From the NCBI GenBank assembly GCA_001897835.1, contig MKUN01000045.1, forward strand, positions 165,198 through 229,197: a DNA stretch of 64,000 nucleotides, in the 5' to 3' direction. Position numbers and translations under genes: made by a program. The notes under the pieces were generated by a model. It was not told the origin of the DNA. It did no database searches and saw only the letters and a program-made list of their open reading frames with translations. Source of the DNA: Bacteroidetes bacterium 46-16. Its GTDB lineage: Bacteria; Bacteroidota; Bacteroidia; Chitinophagales; Chitinophagaceae. Below, one piece after another: positions 54,347 to 62,686 of this stretch. Position 1 is the stretch's first letter, and each line of letters begins with the position of its first letter.

Positions 54347-54943
54347 TTAGCGCTTTTTAGCTACCCTGCCGGGGTTAAGCGCAATAAAAGACTCCCAGCT
54401 AGCTGTTTTTTTGGCTGGGGGCAATTTGATCTTTACCGCAGCGGCATCTGCCGTGGGCAGCCGGCTTTGGTAATGGTGGCAGAGGGCCACGGCCACGGCA
54501 TCGGTGGCATCCATAAAACGGGGATCTTCCTCAAATTTCAGGGTGTGCTGCAGCATTTGCCATACCTGCTCTTTGGTGGCGTTGCCCCGCCCTGTAATGG
54601 ATTGCTTGATCTTTCGCGGTGCATATTCTGTAGCCTGTAAGCCATGCATCATGGCCGCCGCTATCGCTACACCCTGTGCACGGCCCAGCTTGAGCATGCT
54701 TTGCACATTCTTGCCAAAGAAGGGGGCTTCTATGGCCACTGCCACAGGTGTATGCAGCTTGATGATGCTTTCCATCTTGCGGAAGATGAGCTCCAGCCTT
54801 TCGGCATGGTCCTGTCGCTTGGCCAGTTGCAAAACCCCCATTTCCACAAGCGATATGTTACTTTTGTGCACAGCGATAAGGCCATAACCCATCACCAGTG
54901 TGCCGGGGTCAATACCAAGAATGATGCGGGGCGATTGCTGCAA
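54347..54943 (-). CDS. ruvC: crossover junction endodeoxyribonuclease RuvC
   Basis: 198 residues if translation starts at the TTG at 54943; an ATG at 54985 would add 14 hydrophobic residues absent from the family. The RNase H-like core has the first catalytic Asp in ILGIDPGT, and IEAPFFGKNVQSMLKLGRAQGVAIA with its Glu. The later acidic site is DATDAVAVALCHHY. RuvC resolves Holliday junctions; ruvB is also in the window at 62.7 kb. A TACTTTTG motif at 54962-54969 (minus strand) would place the transcript start near 54955, upstream of the TTG but not of the ATG, favouring TTG. The start region faces the flippase-like gene. Confidence 0.93.
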   Translation of the reverse strand: MQQSPRIILGIDPGTLVMGYGLIAVHKSNISLVEMGVLQLAKRQDHAERLELIFRKMESIIKLHTPVAVAIEAPFFGKNVQSMLKLGRAQGVAIAAAMMHGLQATEYAPRKIKQSITGRGNATKEQVWQMLQHTLKFEEDPRFMDATDAVAVALCHHYQSRLPTADAAAVKIKLPPAKKTASWESFIALNPGRVAKKR

Positions 54944-55898
54944 TGAAAAAAAGTATTTGAACAAAAGTACCAAAATATGGCTCAACTACCTGCCGGGCGC
55001 TGCAATATCCATATTGCTGCTATGGGGTATATACCTGCAGGCCAGGCAGCAACTGGGTAAGGTGGACAGCAGCATATGGTGGCATACGGGACCGGCCTAT
55101 TTACTGTGGCTGGCCATATTATTACTGCCCATTAATGCAGGTCTTGAAGCAAAGAAATGGCAAATGCTGGCAGGCTCCGCACAGCCCACTACATACGGGC
55201 AGGCGCTGGCCAGTTATTTTGCAGGTATCGCTTTCAGTATAGTTACGCCAAACAGGCTGGGCGAATATCCCGGGCGCATCCTGTATATGAAGCGGAAGAA
55301 CACCTTCAGGCTCATCAGTGTATCGATACTGGGTATATTCGCGCAGCTCATTACCGTGTTCTTCTTTGGTATGGCGGGGCTTATTTATTACAACATTGCT
55401 TTTCCCGGCACATTATCACTGGTATTGCTGTTGGGCAGCGCCGTGCTGATCATATTGCTGATCCTTATTTATACGCAGTTCGAAAAATGGCTGCCCCTGC
55501 TGCAGCGTTTTAAATGGATGCACAGGCTGCACATATACAGGCAGTTACTGATGCGCACAAGAAATGATGAACGGCTTAAGATACTGGGTATCTCTATGCT
55601 GCGTTTCCTGGTCTTTACGGCACAGTATTTGATTTTATTACGGTGGATGAATGTATCTATGCCCCTGTATGAAGGTTTTTTCATCGCTTGCCTGTTTTTC
55701 TGGGCCATAACGGTGATACCCTCCATAGCCCTTGCAGAGCTGGGCATACGCAGCCAGGTAAGTGTATTCCTGTTTGGCAAGTTCTCAACCAATGTGATCG
55801 GTATCGTGGCAGCGGGCGCAGGCCTCTGGTTCATTAATCTCATCGTTCCTGCGGTAATAGGGAGTATATTGTTGCTTAGGCTGCGGCTGTTCAGGTGA
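54921..55898 (+). CDS. flippase-like/lysylphosphatidylglycerol-synthase-type membrane protein (UPF0104)
   Basis: About 325 residues with eight or more membrane spans (YLPGAAISILLLWGIYL, AYLLWLAILLLPINAGLEAKKW). The family hallmark FSIVTPNRLGEYPGRILYMK occurs near residue 115. Members are inner-membrane proteins related to the MprF flippase half; some transport lipids, and many remain uncharacterised. Its start is ambiguous: the ATG at 54921 lies inside ruvC on the other strand, while a TTG at 54957 would leave 13 bp between the two genes. A TACTTTTG at 54859-54866 could be its promoter, within ruvC. DUF3108 follows 28 bp after the stop. Confidence 0.82.
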   Translation: MMRGDCCNEKKYLNKSTKIWLNYLPGAAISILLLWGIYLQARQQLGKVDSSIWWHTGPAYLLWLAILLLPINAGLEAKKWQMLAGSAQPTTYGQALASYFAGIAFSIVTPNRLGEYPGRILYMKRKNTFRLISVSILGIFAQLITVFFFGMAGLIYYNIAFPGTLSLVLLLGSAVLIILLILIYTQFEKWLPLLQRFKWMHRLHIYRQLLMRTRNDERLKILGISMLRFLVFTAQYLILLRWMNVSMPLYEGFFIACLFFWAITVIPSIALAELGIRSQVSVFLFGKFSTNVIGIVAAGAGLWFINLIVPAVIGSILLLRLRLFR

Positions 55899-55926
55899 TA
55901 CATTAATAAAAGAAAGGAAGAGCATT

Positions 55927-56727
55927 ATGAGTGTGTTAAAGAAAAGTTTAAGTTTTTTGCTGGTAATGTGTATGGCATGTGCTGCCGATGCACAAAATGA
56001 TTTTTGCGGTATTAAAAATACTAGTTTCAAAGAAGGCGAAAAGCTCACCTTCAAGGTATATTATAATATGCTGAACATATGGGTGGGCGCCGGCACGGCA
56101 GTATTTACTACCGACCTCGAGACGCTGAACGGGCGTAACGTTTATCACATCAAAGGCGGTGGAAGGACCTTCAAGTCATACGAATGGTTTTTTACCGTGC
56201 GCGATGTATATGAGACCTACATAGATGCTGAGACCATGCTGCCTGCAAGATTTGTACGCAATGTGGATGAGGACGGATTTAAGATATACAACAATGTAAC
56301 TTTCGACAGGAAGAAAAATAAAGCCACCTCTACGAACGGTGTTTATGATGTGCCCGCTTGTGTGCAGGATGTACTATCCACTATTTACTACGCCCGCAAT
56401 ATCGATTACAGTAAATATAAGCCCGGCGATAAGATACCCTTCAGCATGTTCCTTGACGATAAGGTGTACAATCTCTACATCCGCTATGTGGGCAAGGAGC
56501 GTATAAAGACCCACTATGGTACCTTCAATACCATTAAAATAGCGCCCCTGCTGATAGAGGGCACTATATTCAAAGGGGGGGATAAAATGTCGGTATGGGT
56601 AGGTGATGACAATAACCACCTGCCTGTAAGGGTAGAGAGTCCCATACTGGTCGGCAATATCACTGTTGACCTGGTGGATGCGAATAAACTGCGCAGCCCG
56701 CTGAGCTCACTTGTGAAAAAGAAATAA
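55927..56727 (+). CDS. exported DUF3108 protein
   Basis: 266 residues with a signal peptide (MSVLKKSLSFLLVMCMACAADAQ). The mature protein is DUF3108: FKEGEKLTFKVYYNMLNIWVGAG, GGGRTFKSYEWFFTVRDVYETYI, DVPACVQDVLSTIYYARN, and YGTFNTIKIAPLLIEGTIFKG near the end. It forms a beta-barrel-like periplasmic domain of unknown activity. It sits 28 bp after the flippase-like gene on the same strand, so both may be one unit concerned with envelope lipids; this is inference from position only. Confidence 0.9.
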   Translation: MSVLKKSLSFLLVMCMACAADAQNDFCGIKNTSFKEGEKLTFKVYYNMLNIWVGAGTAVFTTDLETLNGRNVYHIKGGGRTFKSYEWFFTVRDVYETYIDAETMLPARFVRNVDEDGFKIYNNVTFDRKKNKATSTNGVYDVPACVQDVLSTIYYARNIDYSKYKPGDKIPFSMFLDDKVYNLYIRYVGKERIKTHYGTFNTIKIAPLLIEGTIFKGGDKMSVWVGDDNNHLPVRVESPILVGNITVDLVDANKLRSPLSSLVKKK

Positions 56728-58257
56728 CTATTTGCTGTCTTTTTTCAGTTTCAGCTCGTAAAAATCTTTGCGGCGGTCTTTCAGGTTGCGCACACTGCCA
56801 TAGGCATGCAGTTCGTCCAGCAGGTTCAGATCCACATCTGCTATCAGCACCATTTCTGTGTTGGCAGTAGCCTCGCTCTTTATACCGTTGGAAGGGAAAG
56901 CGAAATCGCAGGGGGTGAAGACGACAGATTGCGAATACTGGATATCCATGTTCTGTACTTTCGGCAGGTTGCCCACGCTGCCGCTTATGGCCACATAGCA
57001 TTCGTTCTCTATGGCCCTTGCCTGTGCGCAGGCCCTTACACGCATATAGGCATTTTGCGTATCGGTAAGGAAGGGTACAAAAAGTATTTGCATGCCCTGC
57101 TCGGCGAGCAGGCGGGGCAGTTCGGGGAATTCAACATCGTAGCAGATGAGTATGCCTACTTTACCGGCATCGGTCTCAAATACTTCCAGTGCGTTGCCCC
57201 CCTCGATACCCCAGTATTTTTCCTCGTCGGGCGTGATGTGTATTTTCTGGTACTGGTCTACTGAGCCGTCGCGGTGGCAGAGGTAGCCTATGTTTTTCAG
57301 CCGTCCGTCCTCTACACTGGGTATGCTGCCGGTAATGATGTTCACATTGTATTTAATGGCCAGGTCGGTGAATTTTTGTTTTATAGCAGGGGTGTGTGCG
57401 GCGAGCATACGCATGGCATCGGCCTCTTTCATGTCGTTATACTCAGCAAGCAAAGGGCCGTTGAACAATTCGGGCATTAAGGCAAAATCGCCGTGGTATG
57501 CTGCTATAGAGTCGATAAAGAACTCCACCTGTGTGAACATCTCCTCGATATCCCGGTACAGGCGCATCTGCCACTGTATAAGGCCCAGCCGTACATAGGT
57601 CTTCACCCTTAAGGATTGTACGTCTTCCCGTGCATGATACACATTATCCCATTGCAGCAAAGTGGCATACTCCCTGCTCTGGGAATCTTCAGGCATATAA
57701 TTCTTCAGTATTTTCTTTACATGAAAATCGTTGGCCAGCTGGAAAGAAAGCACCGGGTCATAGATCTCCTTTTGCTTTACCTTTTGCAGGTATTCTTTGG
57801 GCGATATCTCATCGGCAAATTTGTGATAATTGGGTATGCGTCCGCCAAATACAATAGCGCGCAGGTTCAGGTGCTCGCAGAGCTCTTTGCGTGCATCATA
57901 CAAACGGCGGCCCAGGCGCAGGCCCCTGTAATGCGGGTGTACAAATACTTCTATGCCATAAAGCACATCGCCATCCGGGTCGTGCGTGTTGAAAGTATAA
58001 TTACCCGTAATGTCTTTATAGGTATGCGAGTCACCGAATTTCTTATAATCCACGATGATCGATAAGGCACAGCCTACTACCACACCATCGGCCTTAATGA
58101 CCACCTGCCCTTCCGGGAAGCGCTTTATAAGGTTCTCAATGCTTTTCATGCTCCAGTAGCTACCCTGCCATGCCGGGTAAGAGGCTTTCATAGCCTCAAG
58201 CAACTGCTCATAATCATGTAATTGCAGGGTGTCTATCTCTACGTGTTTTACGGCCAT
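56728..58257 (-). CDS. GNAT acetyltransferase-nitrilase (carbon-nitrogen hydrolase) fusion
   Basis: 509 residues. Residues 1-170 are a GNAT domain (HPHYRGLRLGRRLYDAR, the acetyl-CoA-binding Q/RxxGxG/A equivalent). Residues 220-509 are a nitrilase-superfamily hydrolase with a visible Glu-Lys-Cys triad: Glu263 (MPELFNG), Lys338 (YQKIHITPDEE) and Cys372 (ILICYDVEFPEL). The fusion is known in bacteria as a GNAT/carbon-nitrogen hydrolase protein. The substrate is unknown; hydrolysis of an amide coupled with acetylation of an amine is a reasonable guess. It is cytosolic and converges end to end with DUF3108, with no gap between the genes. Confidence 0.93.
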   Translation of the reverse strand: MAVKHVEIDTLQLHDYEQLLEAMKASYPAWQGSYWSMKSIENLIKRFPEGQVVIKADGVVVGCALSIIVDYKKFGDSHTYKDITGNYTFNTHDPDGDVLYGIEVFVHPHYRGLRLGRRLYDARKELCEHLNLRAIVFGGRIPNYHKFADEISPKEYLQKVKQKEIYDPVLSFQLANDFHVKKILKNYMPEDSQSREYATLLQWDNVYHAREDVQSLRVKTYVRLGLIQWQMRLYRDIEEMFTQVEFFIDSIAAYHGDFALMPELFNGPLLAEYNDMKEADAMRMLAAHTPAIKQKFTDLAIKYNVNIITGSIPSVEDGRLKNIGYLCHRDGSVDQYQKIHITPDEEKYWGIEGGNALEVFETDAGKVGILICYDVEFPELPRLLAEQGMQILFVPFLTDTQNAYMRVRACAQARAIENECYVAISGSVGNLPKVQNMDIQYSQSVVFTPCDFAFPSNGIKSEATANTEMVLIADVDLNLLDELHAYGSVRNLKDRRKDFYELKLKKDSK

Positions 58258-58424
58258 TATTTTTTTATTTATTTGTGGAGGGCTTTATATACAGAAAAGA
58301 AAGTAATAAAATCATGCTAGGCTGTCAAATGTTTTATTATTTTAAAGTGAGTGCTGTTTGCATCATCGCCTCCTGGGCTTATAATCCATTCGTTACTATA
58401 TTACCTTTACCCATTACTTTTTTC

Positions 58425-58432
58425 TATCTTTG
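58425..58432 (+). promoter_or_regulatory. -7 element for the ammonia-lyase gene (TATCTTTG)
   Basis: Exact TAnnTTTG match 34 bp before the ATG at 58466. The region where TTG is expected reads TTA. Transcription would begin near 58438. Confidence 0.4.
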
Positions 58433-58465
58433 CACACCCTTATTAAAACAGTACTTTAGCAAATT

Positions 58466-60019
58466 ATGATTTCCCTCGGAGGCAAAGCTCTGGACCTGGT
58501 GACATTCGAACAGATCATGCTGCAGCAAAAAACGGTAAACGTTGCTGCCACGGCGATGAAAGATGTGAAGGGCAGTTTTGAGTTTTTACAGAAATTTTCG
58601 AAAGGCAAGCTGATATATGGTATCAATACCGGTTTCGGGCCTATGGCACAATACCGTATCAACGATACCGATCGCAGGCAGTTGCAATATAACCTGATCC
58701 GCAGCCATAGCTCAGGCATGGGGCAATTGTTATCGCCCCTGCACACGAGGGCCATGCTCTTGTCCCGGATGCATACACTGCTGCTCGGCTATTCGGGCAT
58801 ACACCCCGATACAGTGCAGCTAATGGCCGACCTGCTGAACAACGAAGCATACCCCTGTGTATATGCCCACGGCGGCGTAGGTGCCAGCGGCGACCTGGTG
58901 CAACTGGCGCACCTGGCACTTGGCCTGATAGGCGAAGGTGACTTTTGGTACAAAGGCAAGGTAGTGCCGGCAAAAGAAGTGTATAAGAAACTGAAGCTGC
59001 AGCCATTGCAGATACATATACGCGAAGGGCTGGCCATACTTAATGGCACATCGGCCATGACTGGTATCGGCGGTGTGAACGTGATCATGGCGCACAGGCT
59101 GGTGGTGTGGAGTATGCTCCTGTCGCTGATGGTGAACGAGATGATGGAAGCCTATGACGACCATTTCTCTGCCGAACTGAACAATGTGAAACAGCATAAA
59201 GGCCAAAGGCTGGTTGCCGAATGGATGCGCATACTGGGTGAGGACAGTAAATTATTACGCAAGCGCCATGAACACCTTTATGACAAGAAGGTGACCGAAG
59301 ATGTGCTGGAAGATAAAGTGCAGGAATATTACTCGCTGCGCTGCGTGCCGCAGATACTGGGCCCGGTAATAGATACGGTAATGAGTGCTGAGTCTGTTAT
59401 TATTGACGAACTGAATTCGGTGAACGATAACCCTATTGTTGACCGAAAGGCAAAGAATATATTTCACGGTGGTAATTTCCATGGCGATTATGTGGCCCTG
59501 GAGATGGACAAGCTGAAGATAGCCGTCACAAAGCTCTCAATGCTCGCTGAGCGGCAGCTTAACTTCCTGCTCAATCCGCACCTGAACCAGAAACTGCCGC
59601 CTTTTGCCAATGCCGGTAAGCTGGGCCTGAACTTCGGTATACAGGGCATGCAATACCCTGCTACCTCTACAGTGGCCGAGAACCAGTCGCTGAGTATGCC
59701 AATGTATATACACAGCATACCCAACAATAACGATAACCAGGATATAGTGAGCATGGGCTGCAATGCCGCCCTGATGTGTAACCGTGTGATAGAGAATGCT
59801 TATGAAGTGCTGGCAGTTGAAGCTGCTGCGCTTACTCAGGCCGTGGATATCAGGGGCCTTGCCAATAAACTGGCCCCATCTACCAAATGGATGTACAAAG
59901 GTGTGCGGGAGATATTCCCCTTCTTTAAAGAAGACTTCTCAGCCTCATCCAACCTGCAGCAGCTAAAGGGCTGGCTGATGGAGACGGATATTGTAAGCCA
60001 CTTCAAGAAAAAAATATAA
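58466..60019 (+). CDS. aromatic amino acid ammonia-lyase, probable tyrosine ammonia-lyase (flexirubin type)
   Basis: 517 residues. The electrophilic MIO cofactor forms from Ala140-Ser141-Gly142 (GGVGASGDLVQLAHLAL). The selectivity pair is Ser80-His81 (NLIRSHSSGMG). The long stretches YGINTGFGPMAQYRI, QYNLIRSHSSG, AYDDHFSAELN, YYSLRCVPQILGPV and IPNNNDNQDIVSMG agree closely with the tyrosine ammonia-lyase of Flavobacterium johnsoniae as I remember it. That enzyme makes 4-coumarate as the starter for flexirubin pigments. Histidine ammonia-lyase is the alternative, but no hut genes are nearby and FabG follows after 14 bp. Confidence 0.9.
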   Translation: MISLGGKALDLVTFEQIMLQQKTVNVAATAMKDVKGSFEFLQKFSKGKLIYGINTGFGPMAQYRINDTDRRQLQYNLIRSHSSGMGQLLSPLHTRAMLLSRMHTLLLGYSGIHPDTVQLMADLLNNEAYPCVYAHGGVGASGDLVQLAHLALGLIGEGDFWYKGKVVPAKEVYKKLKLQPLQIHIREGLAILNGTSAMTGIGGVNVIMAHRLVVWSMLLSLMVNEMMEAYDDHFSAELNNVKQHKGQRLVAEWMRILGEDSKLLRKRHEHLYDKKVTEDVLEDKVQEYYSLRCVPQILGPVIDTVMSAESVIIDELNSVNDNPIVDRKAKNIFHGGNFHGDYVALEMDKLKIAVTKLSMLAERQLNFLLNPHLNQKLPPFANAGKLGLNFGIQGMQYPATSTVAENQSLSMPMYIHSIPNNNDNQDIVSMGCNAALMCNRVIENAYEVLAVEAAALTQAVDIRGLANKLAPSTKWMYKGVREIFPFFKEDFSASSNLQQLKGWLMETDIVSHFKKKI

Positions 60020-60033
60020 CCCGGACACTGATT

Positions 60034-60768
60034 ATGCAGAACAAATACGCACTGGTAACGGGAGGCTCGCGCGGCATAGGCAGGGCAGTATGCCTTAAGC
60101 TGGCCGATATGGGCTACAACATACTGGTGAATTATAAAGGCAATACCGAAGCAGCTGAAGAAACGGCTAAGCTGGTGCGCGACAAAGGCGTGGCTGCCGA
60201 GATCATGATGTTCGACGTGGCCGATAAAGAAAATATAAAAAAAGTATTGGGTGGCTGGGTGGAAGCCAATACCGATAAACTGGTAGAAGTATTGGTGAAC
60301 AATGCCGGTATCCGCCAGGATATACTGATGATGAGCATGAGCGATGAGCAGTGGGACAGCGTGCTCGATACCAGCCTGCAGGGTATGTATCATGTTACTA
60401 AGCAAGTGCTCAACAATATGTTGATGAACCGTTATGGCCGCATCATCAATATGGTATCGCTGAGCGGTATCAAAGGCATGCCGGGCCAGGTGAATTACTC
60501 CGCAGCAAAGGCGGGCATGATAGGGGCCACCAAAGCTCTTGCCCAGGAGATAGCCAAACGCAACGTCACTGTAAATGCCATTGCTCCCGGCTTCATCAAA
60601 ACCGATATGACGGAGGAGCTGAATGAAAAAGAACTGTCGGGTATGATACCGATGAAGCGTTTCGGAACTGCCGAAGAAGTGGCCGACCTTGTAGGCTTCT
60701 TCGCCTCTAAGAATGCATCCTATATCACCGGCCAGGTGATATCCATCAACGGGGGCTTATACACTTAA
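60034..60768 (+). CDS. fabG: 3-oxoacyl-[ACP] reductase (SDR family)
   Basis: 244 residues, a classical short-chain dehydrogenase. The NADP site is TGGSRGIGRAV, the NNAGI motif follows, and the catalytic Ser-Tyr-Lys is in VSLSGIKGMPGQVNYSAAKAG. The end PGFIKTDMTEEL and YITGQVISINGGLYT is typical of FabG. It reduces beta-ketoacyl-ACP, either in fatty acid synthesis or in the flexirubin/dialkylresorcinol pathway, where FabG-like genes sit beside the ammonia-lyase. The 14-bp gap to the lyase indicates one operon. No ACP or condensing enzyme follows; a toxin-antitoxin pair interrupts instead. Confidence 0.95.
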   Translation: MQNKYALVTGGSRGIGRAVCLKLADMGYNILVNYKGNTEAAEETAKLVRDKGVAAEIMMFDVADKENIKKVLGGWVEANTDKLVEVLVNNAGIRQDILMMSMSDEQWDSVLDTSLQGMYHVTKQVLNNMLMNRYGRIINMVSLSGIKGMPGQVNYSAAKAGMIGATKALAQEIAKRNVTVNAIAPGFIKTDMTEELNEKELSGMIPMKRFGTAEEVADLVGFFASKNASYITGQVISINGGLYT

Positions 60769-60787
60769 ATTAATGCAAACATTTCCT

Positions 60788-60816
60788 AAAGTGCACTTTT
60801 GAGGGAAGGAAAGTGC
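60788..60816. promoter_or_regulatory. candidate autoregulatory operator of the toxin-antitoxin pair
   Basis: A 12-bp perfect palindrome AAAGTGCACTTT (60788-60799) is followed by a third half-site AAAGTGC (60810-60816). It directly precedes a TAACTTTA near-consensus -7 element and the antitoxin ATG at 60829. Type II pairs usually repress themselves through such sites. Confidence 0.5.
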
Positions 60817-60828
60817 TAACTTTATAAA

Positions 60829-61071
60829 ATGCAGACAATAACTGTAGAAATAAATGATGCTGTTGCACTAAAAACATTACAAAGCTTAGCGCAAAAGCAT
60901 TTCATTCGTATAGTTGAGCAAACGGATATTGATTCTCCGGCTTTGCCCGGGACACCACTTAGCGTGGCCCAGTTTAAAGCATGGATCGAAAACGCCGAAC
61001 ATAGCCCCACAATTTCCTTAAAAGAGGCCAGGTCAAGATGGCAAAGCAAGAAAAAACAGCTTACGAAGTAA
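60829..61071 (+). CDS. probable type II antitoxin
   Basis: 80 residues, overlapping the RelE/ParE-type toxin gene by 34 bp. It begins MQTITVEINDAVALKTLQSL, a short beta strand and helix; the C-terminal half (VAQFKAWIENAEHSPTISLKEARSRWQ) is likely the toxin-binding segment. Some Bacteroidota ParD/RelB-like antitoxins have this size and layout. The family assignment rests mostly on context with the toxin, since no diagnostic DNA-binding motif is clear. The palindrome 30-40 bp upstream suits autorepression. Confidence 0.75.
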   Translation: MQTITVEINDAVALKTLQSLAQKHFIRIVEQTDIDSPALPGTPLSVAQFKAWIENAEHSPTISLKEARSRWQSKKKQLTK

Positions 61072-61382
61072 AGCTGACCGCAAATGCTTTGCAAAATATT
61101 GATGAGATAACAGGCTATATAGCTTTTGTTAACCATCAATTTCTGAATGCTGCTAAGGTCGGTGATGCAATATTTGCTGCTATAGAACGGATCGGGAATA
61201 CTCCTTTTGCTTACAAAGAGTGCCCGGAGATGCCGACTAAATCCAAAATGTATCGTCAGGCAGTGTGTTCATCCTGGCTTATTATCTACAAGATATCAGG
61301 CATGAAGATCATTGTGCTTGGCATCATACACAAATCTCGTAAACCTTCAAAAATAAGATCCCTTAAAAAGCAGGATAAGTAA
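61038..61382 (+). CDS. RelE/ParE-family toxin
   Basis: 114 residues. The start MAKQEKTAYEVKLTANALQNIDEI overlaps the antitoxin, and the core is RelE/ParE-like: YEVKLTANALQNIDEITGYI, FAAIERIGNTPFAYKECPEM and YRQAVCSSWLIIYKISGMKIIVLGIIHKSR. RelE members cleave mRNA on the ribosome; ParE members poison gyrase; this sequence alone does not separate them. The pair sits between fabG and the cystathionine gamma-synthase gene on the opposite strand; a chromosomal location is common for such modules. Confidence 0.85.
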   Translation: MAKQEKTAYEVKLTANALQNIDEITGYIAFVNHQFLNAAKVGDAIFAAIERIGNTPFAYKECPEMPTKSKMYRQAVCSSWLIIYKISGMKIIVLGIIHKSRKPSKIRSLKKQDK

Positions 61383-61383
61383 A

Positions 61384-62538
61384 CTACCCGATAGCTTGTG
61401 CGAGGTCGGCAATAAGGTCATCCATATCTTCAATACCCACGCTGAGGCGTATGAGTGAATCAACCAAGCCGTTTTTAACACGGTCTTCCCGGGGTATCGA
61501 TGCATGTGTCATCGTGGCCGGGTGACCGATCAGTGATTCCACGCCGCCAAGTGATTCTGCAAGTGCAAAGAGTTCTGTTTTTTCCAGCACCTTTAATGCC
61601 GCATCTATATTATCGTCTTTAAGGGTAAAGGATATCATGCCCCCGAAGCCGCGCATTTGCTTTTTAGCAATGGCATGGTTAGGATGGTCTTCGAAACCTA
61701 CCCAGCGCACTTTGTCCACTTTGGGATGTGCGCGCAGGTATCGTGCTATGGCCTCGCCATTCTCGCAATGGCGCTGCATGCGCACATGCAGGGTCTTAAT
61801 GCCGCGCAGCACCAGCCAGCAGTCGTGGGGGCCGGGTACCGCACCGCAACTGTTCTGTATAAAACGCAGGCGCTCTTCCAGCCCGGCATCATTCATTACC
61901 AGCGCTCCGTGTACCACATCGGAGTGGCCGCCCAGGTATTTGGTGGCTGAGTGCAGCACGATATCTGCACCCCAGTCAAGCGGGTTTTGCAGGTAAGGCG
62001 ATGCAAAAGTATTATCACAAACGAGGATCAGGTTATGCGCCTTGCTGATGGCGGCACAGGCTTCGATATCGATAACATTCAGCAGGGGGTTGGTCGGTGT
62101 TTCTATCCAGATCATTTTGGTCTTGCCGGTTACATAGTTGCGTATATTTTCCGCATCATGCATATCTATGAACTGGAATTTGATACCGTAATTGGCAAAC
62201 ACCTTAGTGAAAATGCGGTAAGTTCCGCCATACAGGTCGTTCGATACGATCACTTCATCACCCGGCATTAGGAGTTTGGCCACAGCATCGGTTGCTGCCA
62301 TGCCGCTGCCAAAGCAAAGGGCATATTTACCGTTCTCAATATTGGCCAGCGATGCCTGCAACACATCGCGGGTAGGATTCTGGGTACGGGCATATTCATA
62401 ACCTTTATGGTCGCCGGGCGAAGCCTGCACATAGGTCGATGTTTGGTATATGGGCGTCATGATAGCACCCGTTGTAGGATCGGGCTGCACGCCTGCATGA
62501 ATAAGCCTTGTTGCCAGTTTATGTTTTTGAGAAGCCAT
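61384..62538 (-). CDS. cystathionine gamma-synthase (Cys/Met metabolism PLP enzyme)
   Basis: 384 residues, full length. Lys200 in SATKYLGGHSDVVHGA holds pyridoxal phosphate. Other motifs of the family are GYEYARTQNPTRD, FGSGMAATDA, SNDLYGGTYRIF, IETPTNPLL and VCDNTFASPY. The enzyme joins an O-acylhomoserine with cysteine to form cystathionine; cystathionine gamma-lyase and O-acetylhomoserine sulfhydrylase are close relatives that sequence alone may not exclude. Cytosolic. It is divergent from ruvB. A TATATTTG on the minus strand (62562-62569) is a possible promoter element. Confidence 0.92.
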   Translation of the reverse strand: MASQKHKLATRLIHAGVQPDPTTGAIMTPIYQTSTYVQASPGDHKGYEYARTQNPTRDVLQASLANIENGKYALCFGSGMAATDAVAKLLMPGDEVIVSNDLYGGTYRIFTKVFANYGIKFQFIDMHDAENIRNYVTGKTKMIWIETPTNPLLNVIDIEACAAISKAHNLILVCDNTFASPYLQNPLDWGADIVLHSATKYLGGHSDVVHGALVMNDAGLEERLRFIQNSCGAVPGPHDCWLVLRGIKTLHVRMQRHCENGEAIARYLRAHPKVDKVRWVGFEDHPNHAIAKKQMRGFGGMISFTLKDDNIDAALKVLEKTELFALAESLGGVESLIGHPATMTHASIPREDRVKNGLVDSLIRLSVGIEDMDDLIADLAQAIG

Positions 62539-62686
62539 ATGCTGTATCGTTAAATGAGCTGCAAATATAGTTAACTCATGAGGAAAAGCCGGGGCCTGCC
62601 CGGATGGGGATACCCGGTACAGGGATAAATATTTTTATTATTTACACGCGGCGTATCCTTGACAATTCAAATTGTATCTTTAGGCA

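Noticed and set aside
62588..62622. GC-rich hairpin between the cystathionine gamma-synthase gene and ruvB, considered as a SAM riboswitch
   Set aside because: Only one simple stem (GCCGGGG...CCCGG) is visible, with none of the multi-helix core expected of a SAM riboswitch.
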